A DNA stretch of 64,000 nucleotides from Luteimonas chenhongjianii (GTDB lineage: Bacteria; Pseudomonadota; Gammaproteobacteria; Xanthomonadales; Xanthomonadaceae): contig NZ_CP023406.1 in NCBI RefSeq assembly GCF_002327105.1, positions 1,984,001 through 2,048,000 on the forward strand, read 5' to 3'. The number at the start of each line of letters is the position of its first letter. Positions within the stretch are counted from its first letter, which is position 1. The translations under genes were made by a program, and so were the position numbers. The notes beneath the pieces were generated by a model. The model was not told the origin of the DNA and ran no database searches. It saw nothing but the letters and a program-made list of their open reading frames with translations. Of this stretch, positions 1-7,689 are shown piece by piece.

Positions 1-215
1 ATGCGCCAGCTGCCGAACAACAGGAAGTGGATGCGCACGCTGAAGCCGTCGAACTCCAGCAGGAAATGCTTGCCCCAGCTGCGCACCGCCCGCAACGTGC
101 GATTGCGCAGACGGGCGATGTCCTGCTTGCTGTTGCCTTCGACGTGCAGCACCTTGCGGCCGACGAACTGCTGGGCAAGTTCGCGAAGAATGACGATCGA
201 TGGACCTTCAGGCAT
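1..215 (-). CDS. Fpg/Nei-family DNA glycosylase (endonuclease VIII-like), 5' part only
   Basis: The first 71 codons of a minus-strand gene run off the left edge. The protein begins MPEGPSIVILRELAQ. In the Fpg/Nei base-excision-repair family the Pro left after Met removal and the following Glu (P2, E3 here) are the catalytic residues. A second conserved element, SWGKHFLLEF, supplies the family lysine (K49), followed by IHFLLFGSW. This version is closest in my memory to the 'endonuclease VIII-like' branch rather than classical MutM. The enzyme would excise oxidised bases and nick the strand. The C-terminal half, including any zinc finger, lies outside the window, so subfamily assignment is open. 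Family confidence is high, substrate confidence low. Confidence 0.85.
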   Translation of the reverse strand, partial: MPEGPSIVILRELAQQFVGRKVLHVEGNSKQDIARLRNRTLRAVRSWGKHFLLEFDGFSVRIHFLLFGSWR

Positions 216-684
216 GACCGCAGCATCAGGCCGCGCGGGTGTGGCCGCCGCGAAGATATGGTGCCCGCCGCGCGCGCATGGGCCGAGGCCTACGGCGGCA
301 GGCATCCACGTTCGCGGGGCGCAGGTGCCTGTTGCGAACCCCGCAAGAGTATTGCTGCCGGCGTGCGGCAACGTGCCGGAGGCCAACTTGCGCGATCGCG
401 GCGCACGAAAGCGGAGCGGCCAGGGCAGTCAGTGGCGCAGGACAGTCCGGACAGCTCATGCCGAGTGCGCCGACGCCGACGCTGCGGAGCGGGATGGAGA
501 ACGCTGACTGATCGGACGATGAGGACGACGGCGCGATGACGGTGACCGGCGCTCGACTGCCGCGAAGCCGTCCGTGGAATGTGGCGCGGGGCGCGCATTC
601 CATTTGTCTGCCGGGAGCGGGACCCACCAGGCCCGGGACGGGCGCGACGGGTTCCCGAGGCTCAAGACCTGCGTGGTAGGTCGA
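216..684. other. Intergenic stretch, no convincing gene
   Basis: About 470 bases between the glycosylase start and the end of the small Lys-rich gene. Open frames exist on both strands but their translations are Arg/Ala/Pro-rich, low-complexity and show no recognisable motif, as expected of random high-GC frames. It must contain the promoter of the glycosylase gene; no clear -35/-10 pair was picked out. Confidence 0.5.
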
Positions 685-816
685 TTACTCCGCGGGCGTC
701 GCGGCGCCCTTGGCGGCGTCGCGCTCTGCGCGCTTCTTGGCGTCCTTCTCGTCCTGCTTCTTCTTCTTGGCGAGTTCGCGCTGACGCTTTTCGAACGAGT
801 AATTGGGCTTGGCCAC
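685..816 (-). CDS. Small Lys-rich conserved hypothetical protein (43 aa)
   Basis: A 43-residue GTG-start frame reading VAKPNYSFEKRQRELAKKKK and ending AAKGAATPAE. An AGGAG ribosome-binding site sits five bases before the GTG, which supports the start. The protein is strongly basic and charged in its middle (Lys/Glu/Asp/Arg), with an opening 'AKPNYSFEKRQ' that I recall as a widespread short hypothetical protein in Xanthomonadaceae. No catalytic motif, membrane segment or signal peptide is visible. A nucleic-acid-binding or ribosome-associated role is only a guess from composition. It is separated from the upstream ParB-like gene by about 140 bases, so it is probably transcribed alone. Confidence 0.72.
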   Translation of the reverse strand: MAKPNYSFEKRQRELAKKKKQDEKDAKKRAERDAAKGAATPAE

Positions 817-954
817 GGAGACTCCTATGCGATTGAGCGCCGCATTGTCTCATCTACGGCGCAAATCCGCCCGCTGGCCCGTTCAGGGTCTGGTCGGCAG
901 CCGTGGCGTCAGGGGCGCGGGGAGGCTGGCGACTTCTCCCCGGCCCCGGTTGGA

Positions 955-1770
955 TCAGCTGCGCAGGCGCTGCAGCTGGGCCTGCAGGGCTTCGACCTGG
1001 GCGCGGAGCTCCGCGTTCTCGCGCTCGAGCTGGGTAACCCGGCGTTGCAGCGACTTCGCGTCCGGCGCGGGGTCCTCGCCCTCGCCGGACTGGTCCGGCC
1101 GCGGCCGCTTCTTCGCCTCGCGCGCGCGTCGCGCAGCCTGCTTGAGCTCTTCCTTGCCCGCCTGGGCAGCGCTGCGCTGCTCGTCTGCCGGCAGACTGGC
1201 GACCGCCGCTGCGGCGCTGAGCGAGATCTCCCCGGCCTTCAGCGCCCCCACCACTTCCGGCGTGGCCTGCGAGTGGATGCGCTCGATCATCAGCACCTGG
1301 TTGCTGCTGAGCTTGGCCTCGCGTGCCAGTTCGGCCCGGCTCACCGGGGCGGGGGCATCGTCCCACGGCGGGCGATCATCGGTCTGCGCATCGGCGACAT
1401 CGGCCGAGCCGGCCTGCTCCACAGCCGCCGTGCGCTGCGCCTGCTGGCGCGCCGCGATGATGTCGCGCTTGCGCAGCGCCAGCACGCCGCGCTGGTAGTC
1501 GGACACGCTGCGACGGCCCAGATGCTGTTCGATCATCCACAGATGCACGTCTTCCATCGACTGGAACCGGGTGTTCTGCAGGGTATTGAACGGGATTCCG
1601 TGCTTCTGGCAGATGCCGTAGCGGTTGTGCCCGTCGACCAGCACATCACCCCAGAGCACCAGCGCGTCGCGGCAGCCTTCGGCCAGCAGGCTACGCTCCA
1701 GGGCCTCGTACTCGTCGCTCGTCAACGGGTCGATGTAGGCCTTGAGTTCTTCCAGGACGACGATGTTCAT
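955..1770 (-). CDS. ParB/Srx-fold 'plasmid replication/partition-related' protein
   Basis: A 271-residue soluble protein. The N-terminal ~110 residues resemble the ParB/Sulfiredoxin-fold domain: LWGDVLVDGHNRYGICQKHG matches the 'vlvDGHnRy.a' nucleotide-handling motif of ParB-like proteins. The middle part (about residues 145-200) contains a helix-turn-helix-like run (AREAKLSSNQVLMIERIHSQ). The C-terminus (about 225-271) is a leucine/glutamate coiled coil (RRVTQLERENAELRAQVEAL) likely used for dimerisation. This is not the chromosomal ParB, as no parA is adjacent; related chromosomal genes carry the vague name 'plasmid replication/partition-related protein'. A CTP-dependent DNA-binding role would be inference. 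Confidence 0.7.
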   Translation of the reverse strand: MNIVVLEELKAYIDPLTSDEYEALERSLLAEGCRDALVLWGDVLVDGHNRYGICQKHGIPFNTLQNTRFQSMEDVHLWMIEQHLGRRSVSDYQRGVLALRKRDIIAARQQAQRTAAVEQAGSADVADAQTDDRPPWDDAPAPVSRAELAREAKLSSNQVLMIERIHSQATPEVVGALKAGEISLSAAAAVASLPADEQRSAAQAGKEELKQAARRAREAKKRPRPDQSGEGEDPAPDAKSLQRRVTQLERENAELRAQVEALQAQLQRLRS

Positions 1771-1866
1771 GCGCTGCGACCGCTTCGGGGGGCGCGCATT
1801 GTAGAGGCGACGGTTCCCGGATGCCGAGACCGGGGCAGGCGATCGCCTCGCGGCCGCAGGCAGGCT

Positions 1867-2730
1867 TCAGGCGGGCCATGCCAGTGCGTGCGCCGGCAGG
1901 CGCGCCGAGCGGCCGCTCAGCCGTTCGAACTCGGCGAGGTCGTGAGAGCAGAAGACGTCGACGTCTGCGGCGCTGTGGCGCAGCTCGCGCAGGCGCTGCT
2001 GGTTATGCAGACGGGCGCCGCGGTCGAGTTCCATCATCCACTGATAGAAGCGCAGGCCGGGCGGGCACTGCGGCGATGCGTCCATTTCGCGTTCGTGGAA
2101 ATAGGCGTCCGCCGCAAGCAGGCGCCAGCGCGGGGCGGCGTCGACCGCAATGCCGGCATGCCCATGCGTATGGCCGGGCAGCGGCACCAGCAACACGCCT
2201 GGTGGCACGCCCTGGAGATCGGGCACGCCGTCGAAGCCCATCCAGGCCTCGCCTCGGCCCGGCTCGTAGGTGCGCCAGCGACCGCGGCTGGCCCATTGCT
2301 GCGGGCGGAAGCGCTGGCGGTCCAGCCAGCTCTTCTGCAGTACCGCGTGATCCCGTTCGCGCGCCAGCATGTGCACGGTCGCCTGCGGGAAGTCGTCGAG
2401 GCCGCCGGCATGATCGAAGTCCAGATGCGATAGCAGAATGTGGCGGACATCGGCCGGCTGGAAACCGAGGCGCTGGATCTGGCGTACGGCCGTCATCTCG
2501 GCGCGGAATTCGGGGCGCAGCAGGCCGAGGAAGAATGCGCTCAGGCGCGCGCGCGGATGCGCCACGTCGCGCAGCCCCAGCCCGGTATCCACGAGCACGA
2601 GGCAGTCCGGTGCTTCGACGAGCAGGCAGTGGCAGGTCAGATGGCCGCGTACGAGGTCATGCGTGCGGCCATCCATCAGGTGCCCGCCGAGCGGGCAGGT
2701 GGAGATGCAATTGAGGTGGTGGATCCGCAT
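1867..2730 (-). CDS. MBL-fold metallo-hydrolase (AHL-lactonase-like)
   Basis: 287 residues with the metallo-beta-lactamase fold. The metal motif is LLSHLDFDHAGG (about residues 99-110); later ligands are seen in PLPGHTHGHAGI, LLAADAYFHE and FCSHD. Length and order of motifs fit the N-acyl-homoserine-lactonase-like group, a typical first motif of which is HxHxDH; here the third position is Asp (HLDFDH), so the metal site differs slightly. No signal peptide, so cytoplasmic. It stands alone, with 96 bases to the downstream ParB-like gene. The substrate cannot be told from sequence: lactones, phosphodiesters or thioesters are all possible. Confidence 0.75.
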   Translation of the reverse strand: MRIHHLNCISTCPLGGHLMDGRTHDLVRGHLTCHCLLVEAPDCLVLVDTGLGLRDVAHPRARLSAFFLGLLRPEFRAEMTAVRQIQRLGFQPADVRHILLSHLDFDHAGGLDDFPQATVHMLARERDHAVLQKSWLDRQRFRPQQWASRGRWRTYEPGRGEAWMGFDGVPDLQGVPPGVLLVPLPGHTHGHAGIAVDAAPRWRLLAADAYFHEREMDASPQCPPGLRFYQWMMELDRGARLHNQQRLRELRHSAADVDVFCSHDLAEFERLSGRSARLPAHALAWPA

Positions 2731-2938
2731 CGTGGGCGCCTCGCTCTGGCCCGCAGTCTCCGATCGGGGCGATCAGCCATTCGTGATGGCACGGACAACA
2801 ATTTCAGGCGGTGCTGTTATTGCAGGGAGGCTGAAGCCACCGCCACGGAAGGCGCGAGACACCCAAGCGCCGGCGCCCGGCTGACGCCTGCCCGCTAAAG
2901 GCGAGCGTGCGCCCGGCGGGCGGAGCCGGAGCCCGGGC

Positions 2939-3430
2939 TCAGTGGCGGCGCAGAAGTGGGAAACGGCGGGAGGACTTGGCCGCGCTCCTGGCGATCAGTG
3001 CAGCGCAACCCACGGTGATCGCATCCTCGACAGCGCCGGTCGACTTCTGCCCGAAGCGCTGCATCGCGCGGATGCGCATGTTGAACGTCACATAGGCTGC
3101 GCCCACCGCGGCGGCGGCGCCGAGCGCTGCGGCCAGCGGACGCTGCTCGCGCGGTGCCAAGGCCATTCCGGCGATGGCGCCGGTCGCGATGCGCGCCAGC
3201 ATGCCCGCCGCAACGGTACGGTCCGGCGCACTTTCCATCTTGTCGCCGGCGAGCTCGCCTGCCGCCAGCAGCTTGGCGCCGGTGGATGCGAGCCGGTTGC
3301 CGAGCAGGCGCGGTGCACCGTTACCGGCCGGCAGGGTGCCGTTGCACGCAGCGTTGGCAACGGCCGCCAGCGGCGTCATCGCGCGCATGCCGGCGACGGC
3401 GCCCATCAGGATCGAGTGGATCAGAGCCAT
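2939..3430 (-). CDS. DUF4126-family membrane protein
   Basis: 163 residues, very rich in Ala/Gly with several hydrophobic segments (around 3-25, 75-95, 97-115 and 135-150), opening MALIHSILMGAVAGMRAMTP. The 'GaaaGmRamtPlaav' opening and overall pattern fit the DUF4126 family of small bacterial membrane proteins of unknown function. The C-terminus ends in a basic tail (AAKSSRRFPLLRRH). A perfect 12-base palindrome, GAGCCCGGGCTC at 2929-2940, overlaps the stop codon and may act as a transcript-end hairpin. No function is assigned. Confidence 0.7.
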   Translation of the reverse strand: MALIHSILMGAVAGMRAMTPLAAVANAACNGTLPAGNGAPRLLGNRLASTGAKLLAAGELAGDKMESAPDRTVAAGMLARIATGAIAGMALAPREQRPLAAALGAAAAVGAAYVTFNMRIRAMQRFGQKSTGAVEDAITVGCAALIARSAAKSSRRFPLLRRH

Positions 3431-3472
3431 CGGAAAACCTCGTGGGACGGGGCGGACCCGGGAAGTGCTTGA

Positions 3473-3685
3473 TCAGGCCAGCGCGGCAGTGAACCCGCCG
3501 TCGTCGCGCACCGCGTCGAAACGCAACCGTAGTGCGTGGCCCGACAGGTATTCCTCACGCAACCGTAGTGCGCGGCCCGACAGGTATTCCTCGCCCTCGG
3601 ACAGGGGCGCGCGGATCGGGACAGCCTTCGCGCCGGCAAAGGCGGCGGCCCACGGCACGCGGGCCCGCGGAGCATGTCGCGGCAA
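3473..3685 (-). CDS. Possible short hypothetical frame with internal 12-residue duplication
   Basis: A 70-codon frame with a weak TTG start and no clear ribosome-binding site, lying in the 352-base gap between the DUF4126 gene and the secreted-protein gene. Its only notable property is that a 36-bp direct repeat falls in frame, duplicating the residues EEYLSGRALRLR. A whole-codon duplication is weak evidence that the frame is, or once was, translated. The N-terminal third is low-complexity. It may be the end of a decayed gene. Nothing in it is recognised. Confidence 0.25.
   Translation of the reverse strand: MPRHAPRARVPWAAAFAGAKAVPIRAPLSEGEEYLSGRALRLREEYLSGHALRLRFDAVRDDGGFTAALA
3521..3592. 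repeat. 36-bp tandem duplication, two copies
   Basis: Two directly adjacent 36-base units (3521-3556 and 3557-3592), each beginning ACGCAACCGTAGTGCG and ending CGACAGGTATTCCTC, with a single difference (T/C at position 17 of the unit). This looks like a recent slippage or recombination duplication. The unit is a multiple of three and keeps the minus-strand frame open. Confidence 0.9.
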
Positions 3686-3782
3686 GCCCCTTGTCGGGTC
3701 GCAGTTGCAGCTGTGGTGGGGGCACCGCAGCTCGGAACGGGTCCGGTCGCGTGGTTCCAGCCGCGCGCGGTGAACAACCGCT

Positions 3783-4151
3783 TCAGTGCGCGATCGGCGC
3801 CTGGGTGCCGTCGCCGGTGCCTTCCCAGCGCCCGGAGCGCTCCGCCTGCGGGCAGATGCGCAGATAGGTCAAGTAGGCCGCGATCTCCTCCAGGCTCCAG
3901 CCAGTCTGGTAGTAGCAGAACGTCGTCGGCGCTGGGCAATACCCCGGGGTGATCGCGGGGATCGAGGTGGCGTAGTCGGGCACCGGAAACCAGGCTTTCG
4001 GGGTCTGGTCCAGGCCGTAGCGGCAGAACACGAATGGATCGCCCGCACGCCAGATCAGGCCCTGCTCGCCGGTCTGCGCATGGGCGACCCCGCCCGCCGC
4101 GAGAAGGCCCATGGCACACAGGAGGCTGCGCAGTCTCGGAGCGCTCGGCAT
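3783..4151 (-). CDS. Small secreted hypothetical protein
   Basis: 122 residues beginning with a clear Sec signal peptide (MPSAPRLRSLLCAMGLLAAG, cleavage likely after AHA/Q near residue 25). The mature part is about 97 residues, contains four Cys (FCRYG, GYCPAP, TFCYYQ, RICPQA) suggesting two disulfides, and is rich in Pro, Tyr and Trp. An AAGGA element lies upstream of the ATG. The Cys pattern and signal peptide point to a periplasmic or extracellular location. No family is recognised and no operon partner is evident; the downstream gap holds only the repeat-containing frame. Confidence 0.6.
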   Translation of the reverse strand: MPSAPRLRSLLCAMGLLAAGGVAHAQTGEQGLIWRAGDPFVFCRYGLDQTPKAWFPVPDYATSIPAITPGYCPAPTTFCYYQTGWSLEEIAAYLTYLRICPQAERSGRWEGTGDGTQAPIAH

Positions 4152-4230
4152 CGGTCCGGTCCTTCGGAGGGAGCGGTCAGCCTAGACAGCGCGGGGCGGG
4201 CGCAGGGCCGGGCATCTGCCGGCGCTGGGG

Positions 4231-5241
4231 TCAGGCGTCTCCGTGCGCCGGGGTCGGCGGCGTCCGGTCGCCAGCCTTGTCGGCCCACCATGCGCGGCGG
4301 GCATCGGAGGCGTGGAAGGTCCATGCCAGGAAACGGCTTTGCTTGTTGCCCTGGGCCATCGGCACTTCGCGGACTTCGCCGGCACCGGCCCTGCGCAGTT
4401 CACTGCGCAGGCCCGGCAGGTGCGCAGATTTCGACACCAGGCTGCTGAACCACAGGACCTGATCCGCGAAATCCACGCTTTCGCGAATCATCTTGCGCAC
4501 GAAGCGGGCTTCGCCGCCCTGACACCAGAGTTCGCCGTCGCGCCCGCCGAAGTTCAGCGGCAGTTTGCGCGAGGCGCGGGGCGGACCGTCCGAGTGCGCG
4601 GCCAGGTTGGCGCGCTTGATCCGACCGCTGCGCGAGGCTTCGGTGGCCGAGGAGTGGAACGGGGGATTGCACAGGGTGACGTCGAAACGCTCCTCGCGAC
4701 GCATGGCGCCGTGGAAGAGATGCCCGCGCAAGGTCTGGGCGCGCAGTTCGATCGCGTCGGTCAGGCCGTTGCCCCGGACGATCGCGTCGGCGATGCGCAG
4801 GGCGGTGGGGTCGATGTCGGATCCCGTGAAGCGCCAGCCGTACTCGGCGTGGCCGATCAATGGATAGATCGCATTGGCGCCGGTGCCCAGGTCGAACACG
4901 CGCACCGAGGGCCCGCGCGGTGGCTCGCCGCCACAGTCGCTGGCCAGCAGGTCGGCCAGGCCGTGGATGTAGTCCGCGCGGCCGGGCACCGGCGGACACA
5001 GGTAGCTCTCCGGGATTTCCCAGTGGGCGACACCGTAGTCGGCCTTCAGCAGTGCCTGGTTGAGGGTGCGCACCGCGCGTGGATCGGCGAAATCGATGCT
5101 GGTGTCGCCGGCTGGCGTGCGCAGCAGGTATGGCTTGAGGGCAGGTGACACGCGCGTAAGCCGCTTGAAGTCGTAATGACCCTGGTGACGGTTGCGCGGA
5201 TGCAGCAGCTGCGGCCTGGCAGAAGACGTGGGATGTGACAT
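4231..5241 (-). CDS. rlmF: 23S rRNA (adenine(1618)-N6)-methyltransferase RlmF
   Basis: Transfers a methyl group from SAM to N6 of A1618 in 23S rRNA. The 336-residue protein opens [20 protein letters not shown], then HYDFKRL typical of RlmF. The SAM site is [18 protein letters not shown] (about residues 115-132). The N6-adenine methylase catalytic motif is [12 protein letters not shown] near residue 200, an NPPF tetrapeptide. The start at 5241 is preferred because it begins the family-conserved segment; the frame stays open further upstream through unconserved sequence. It is monocistronic on the minus strand, divergent from slyD. Length matches the family. Confidence 0.92.
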   Translation of the reverse strand: MSHPTSSARPQLLHPRNRHQGHYDFKRLTRVSPALKPYLLRTPAGDTSIDFADPRAVRTLNQALLKADYGVAHWEIPESYLCPPVPGRADYIHGLADLLASDCGGEPPRGPSVRVFDLGTGANAIYPLIGHAEYGWRFTGSDIDPTALRIADAIVRGNGLTDAIELRAQTLRGHLFHGAMRREERFDVTLCNPPFHSSATEASRSGRIKRANLAAHSDGPPRASRKLPLNFGGRDGELWCQGGEARFVRKMIRESVDFADQVLWFSSLVSKSAHLPGLRSELRRAGAGEVREVPMAQGNKQSRFLAWTFHASDARRAWWADKAGDRTPPTPAHGDA

Positions 5242-5612
5242 GCGGGTATTAGACCGCATTGCGGCTCCGGACGTGCCCGAGCCGCGCTGGCGCCACGCAT
5301 CGGCGGCCGATTGCATCGACTCGGGGCGTGACATGGCCGCGATCCGCTGCGGAAAATTGATGAATGCCGTGCGGAGATGTTCACGCAGCGCGGCGCGGAG
5401 GAAACCGGTGTGAACGCCCGCCGACCAGTCAGTCCATGGGTCGCCGGGTGCAGGGCGCCCATCGGGCGTCTCGCCGCCGAAACTGTTGCCCGCAATTTGC
5501 GCGCATCGGGGCTGGCCGGTATCGTGGTCCGCGTTCCATCGTTGCTCACCGTGGGTTTCGCCGGTGCACTCGCAGCACATCCTCCCTTCACTTCCATCCA
5601 AGGAGTACATCC
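5242..5612. other. Divergent intergenic region between rlmF and slyD
   Basis: 371 bases with no convincing gene. It should carry the back-to-back promoters of rlmF (minus) and slyD (plus). The only clear element is the AAGGAG ribosome-binding site at 5600-5605, seven bases before the slyD ATG. Confidence 0.5.
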
Positions 5613-6086
5613 ATGGACATCGTCGCTGCGCGCGTCGCCACCTTCCACTACACCCTGACCGACGACGACGGCAACGTCATCGACAAGTCGCCAGAAGACC
5701 GTCCGCTGTCCTACTTCCACGGCGGCGGCAATATCGTGCCGGGCCTGGAGAATGCACTCGAGGGCCGCAAGGCCGGTGACTCGCTGAAAGTCGATGTGAA
5801 GCCTGAAGAAGGTTACGGCCTGCGCAACGACAGCCTGGTCCAGGCCGTGCCGAAGCAGGCGTTCCAGGGCATCGACACCATCGAGCCGGGTATGCAGTTC
5901 CAGGCCCACGGCGGCGCCGGCCCGATGCTCGTCACCGTGGTCGAGGTCGGCGAGACCGAGGTCACAATCGACGGCAACCATCCGCTCGCCGGCAAGACCC
6001 TGCACTTCGCGATCGAGATCGTGGACGTGCGCGAGGCATCCGAGGAAGAGAAGCAGGTCGGCCAGGTCGCCGGTCTGGGCGAGTAA
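5613..6086 (+). CDS. slyD: FKBP-type peptidyl-prolyl isomerase, SlyD-like
   Basis: 157 residues. The FKBP domain starts at once ([19 protein letters not shown]), followed by the conserved [18 protein letters not shown] active-site strand and turn. The inserted IF chaperone domain (about residues 70-120) contains [16 protein letters not shown] and is followed by a return to the FKBP fold ([20 protein letters not shown]). It catalyses prolyl cis-trans isomerisation and acts as a folding chaperone. Unlike E. coli SlyD it lacks the long His/Cys-rich C-terminal metal tail, ending instead in [13 protein letters not shown], so a nickel-delivery role is doubtful. The start is supported by AGGAG at 5601-5605. 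Confidence 0.9.
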   Translation: MDIVAARVATFHYTLTDDDGNVIDKSPEDRPLSYFHGGGNIVPGLENALEGRKAGDSLKVDVKPEEGYGLRNDSLVQAVPKQAFQGIDTIEPGMQFQAHGGAGPMLVTVVEVGETEVTIDGNHPLAGKTLHFAIEIVDVREASEEEKQVGQVAGLGE

Positions 6087-6093
6087 GTGCCGC

Positions 6094-6121
6094 GCGCGGC
6101 CTGGTCTGCGCCAGGCCGCGC
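6094..6121 (+). terminator. Stem-loop after slyD
   Basis: A perfect 11-bp inverted repeat (GCGCGGCCTGG / CCAGGCCGCGC) with a six-base loop lies eight bases after the slyD stop. No T-tract follows, so it is a strong hairpin but not a textbook intrinsic terminator. It could serve both slyD and the converging tenA transcript. Confidence 0.6.
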
Positions 6122-6293
6122 TATGAGCGGGATCACCACGCATGGGCCGCCGCCGTGCGGCGGGGCAGGCGATCACCGCACGCGCCGGCTGGGTGAAAGT
6201 CGGCCGGCCGTATAGGTGCATCTGCCGGCGGGGCGATCGATCCCCATGCCGGCGCCGTCCGTCGCGACGGGCGGGCCCGGCACTCGGCGGCCC

Positions 6294-6962
6294 TCAGGGC
6301 TCGCTGGCGTCGAGCGCCATCTGCCAGAAATCCGCCTCCAGCCGCGAGGCCTTGGCGAACAGGGCGGCGAGTTCGTCGAACCTGTTGGCGCCCAGATAGC
6401 GCGCGCCGAGGTCGTCGAGATGCCGCGACGCGGCCGCGGCCACGTCCTGATAGGCATCGCTGGCGTATTCGCCGATCCATTCGCGATACGGATGCGCGTG
6501 CAGTGCCTCCACTCCCGCCGGTGCGAGCGCGCGGCCGATCTCGGCGTACCCGAGCACGCAGGGCGCCAGTGCGACATGCAGGTCGAGCAGATCGCCGGAC
6601 ATGCCGCAGTCGAGCACGAAGCGGGTATAGGCCACCGTGGCCCGATGCTCCGGCGTTGCCTCGATCCGGGCCGGCGACAGCCCCCAGCGTGCGCACAGGC
6701 GCAGGTGCAGGTCGAGTTCCATGTCCACGATCGCCGACAGCCCAGCCTTGGCCGCCCTCAGGTCGGCCAGCGTGCGGCTCTTGTAGGCGGCCAGCGCATT
6801 GGCGCGCGCGAACTGGATCAGGAACAGGTAGTCCTGCACGAGGTAACGCCGGAACGCGTGCTCCGGCAGGCTGCCATCCCCCATCGCTGCGACGAACGGG
6901 TGGGCGACGTAGCTGCGCCATGCATCCGGCGCGGCGGCCTTGAGGCGCTCGAACAGCGTCAT
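6294..6962 (-). CDS. tenA: TenA-family thiaminase II / aminopyrimidine aminohydrolase
   Basis: 222 residues of the all-helical TenA fold. The family catalytic Cys is visible in VALAPCVLGYAEIG (about residue 136), and YLVQDYLFLIQFARAN near residue 40 carries the substrate-pocket Tyr/Asp pattern. TenA_C enzymes hydrolyse aminomethyl-pyrimidine to HMP to salvage degraded thiamine. The gene overlaps the upstream TenA-like gene by one base (TGATG), so the two are translationally coupled. The start at 6962 gives the usual family length. No other thiamine gene and no TPP riboswitch is seen in the area. Confidence 0.88.
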   Translation of the reverse strand: MTLFERLKAAAPDAWRSYVAHPFVAAMGDGSLPEHAFRRYLVQDYLFLIQFARANALAAYKSRTLADLRAAKAGLSAIVDMELDLHLRLCARWGLSPARIEATPEHRATVAYTRFVLDCGMSGDLLDLHVALAPCVLGYAEIGRALAPAGVEALHAHPYREWIGEYASDAYQDVAAAASRHLDDLGARYLGANRFDELAALFAKASRLEADFWQMALDASEP

Positions 6963-7612
6963 CAGCGGTCGCTCCGTGCGTAGGCGGCATCGAAGAACGC
7001 AAGTTCGAGATCCACGGTCCGGCGGAAGAAGTCGGCGGCGCCCGCAGCCTCGTCGGGGCCGACGCGGTCGAGTTCGGCCTGCAGGAAGGCGACGAAATCC
7101 GCGAACATCGGGTTGTCGTGCAACGTGATCCACTCGGCGTGCACGAAGCTTTGCGGCAGTGGGCGGGGCGCGCGCTGGGCCCAGTCGAGGTAGAGACCCT
7201 CGGCGACATTGAGCACCGCCAGCGTGGCCGCGTAGGAGCGGGTAGCGGCAGCTTCCCGCATGATCGCCTTGAAGCCGGCCGTCGCCTTCGTGTCCGGCGT
7301 GCGCATGCGTGCATCCGCGTCGACGCCCAGCGCGTCGAAGGCGCGCAGGAAATAGGTGTTCTCCTCGCCGCTGACCATGCCGGTGAACCGGCCCAGCGTC
7401 AGCCGCGATTCGAAGCGGTCGCTGCTGGCGATCGCCGCGCCCAGCAGGACCAGGAAGCTGTCGAGGAAACGGTGGTCCTGGACCAGATAGCGCGCCATCA
7501 CGTCGTCGGCGACCTCATCGGTGCCCAGTTCGCGGACGAAACGATGCTCGATCGCGCGCGTCCAGGTGGTCTCGCAGGACTGCCGCAGGATTTCGCTGAA
7601 ACGTGTGGGCAT
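6962..7612 (-). CDS. TenA-like protein lacking the catalytic Cys
   Basis: 216 residues of the TenA/haem-oxygenase-like fold, opening MPTRFSEILRQSCETTWTRA, with MARYLVQDHRFLDSFLVLLG matching the substrate-pocket region of the downstream paralogue. At the place where TenA has APC it reads AATLAVLNVAEGLYLDWA: there is no Cys, but a Glu is present, as in TenA_E-type enzymes, which I recall using Glu in place of Cys. It is the first gene of a two-gene unit and its stop overlaps the tenA ATG. GGAG lies upstream of the ATG. Possible roles are a related step of pyrimidine salvage or a non-catalytic partner of TenA. Confidence 0.8.
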   Translation of the reverse strand: MPTRFSEILRQSCETTWTRAIEHRFVRELGTDEVADDVMARYLVQDHRFLDSFLVLLGAAIASSDRFESRLTLGRFTGMVSGEENTYFLRAFDALGVDADARMRTPDTKATAGFKAIMREAAATRSYAATLAVLNVAEGLYLDWAQRAPRPLPQSFVHAEWITLHDNPMFADFVAFLQAELDRVGPDEAAGAADFFRRTVDLELAFFDAAYARSDR

Positions 7613-7689
7613 GGGATCTCCGGAACGCGCCGCTGCAGACGCGGCAAGTGCATGGGAAACCGGATTGTGGCGCAGGTGGGGCGGATCAG

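Noticed and set aside
1..507. Plus-strand open frame of 168 codons starting at the first base
   Set aside because: Its first part is the antisense shadow of the Fpg/Nei gene, and the rest is Arg-rich with no motif or ribosome-binding site.
3421..4119. Minus-strand frame of 232 codons across the repeat and the secreted-protein gene
   Set aside because: It overlaps the better-supported secreted protein in another frame, has low-complexity Arg/Pro/Gly sequence and no start signal.
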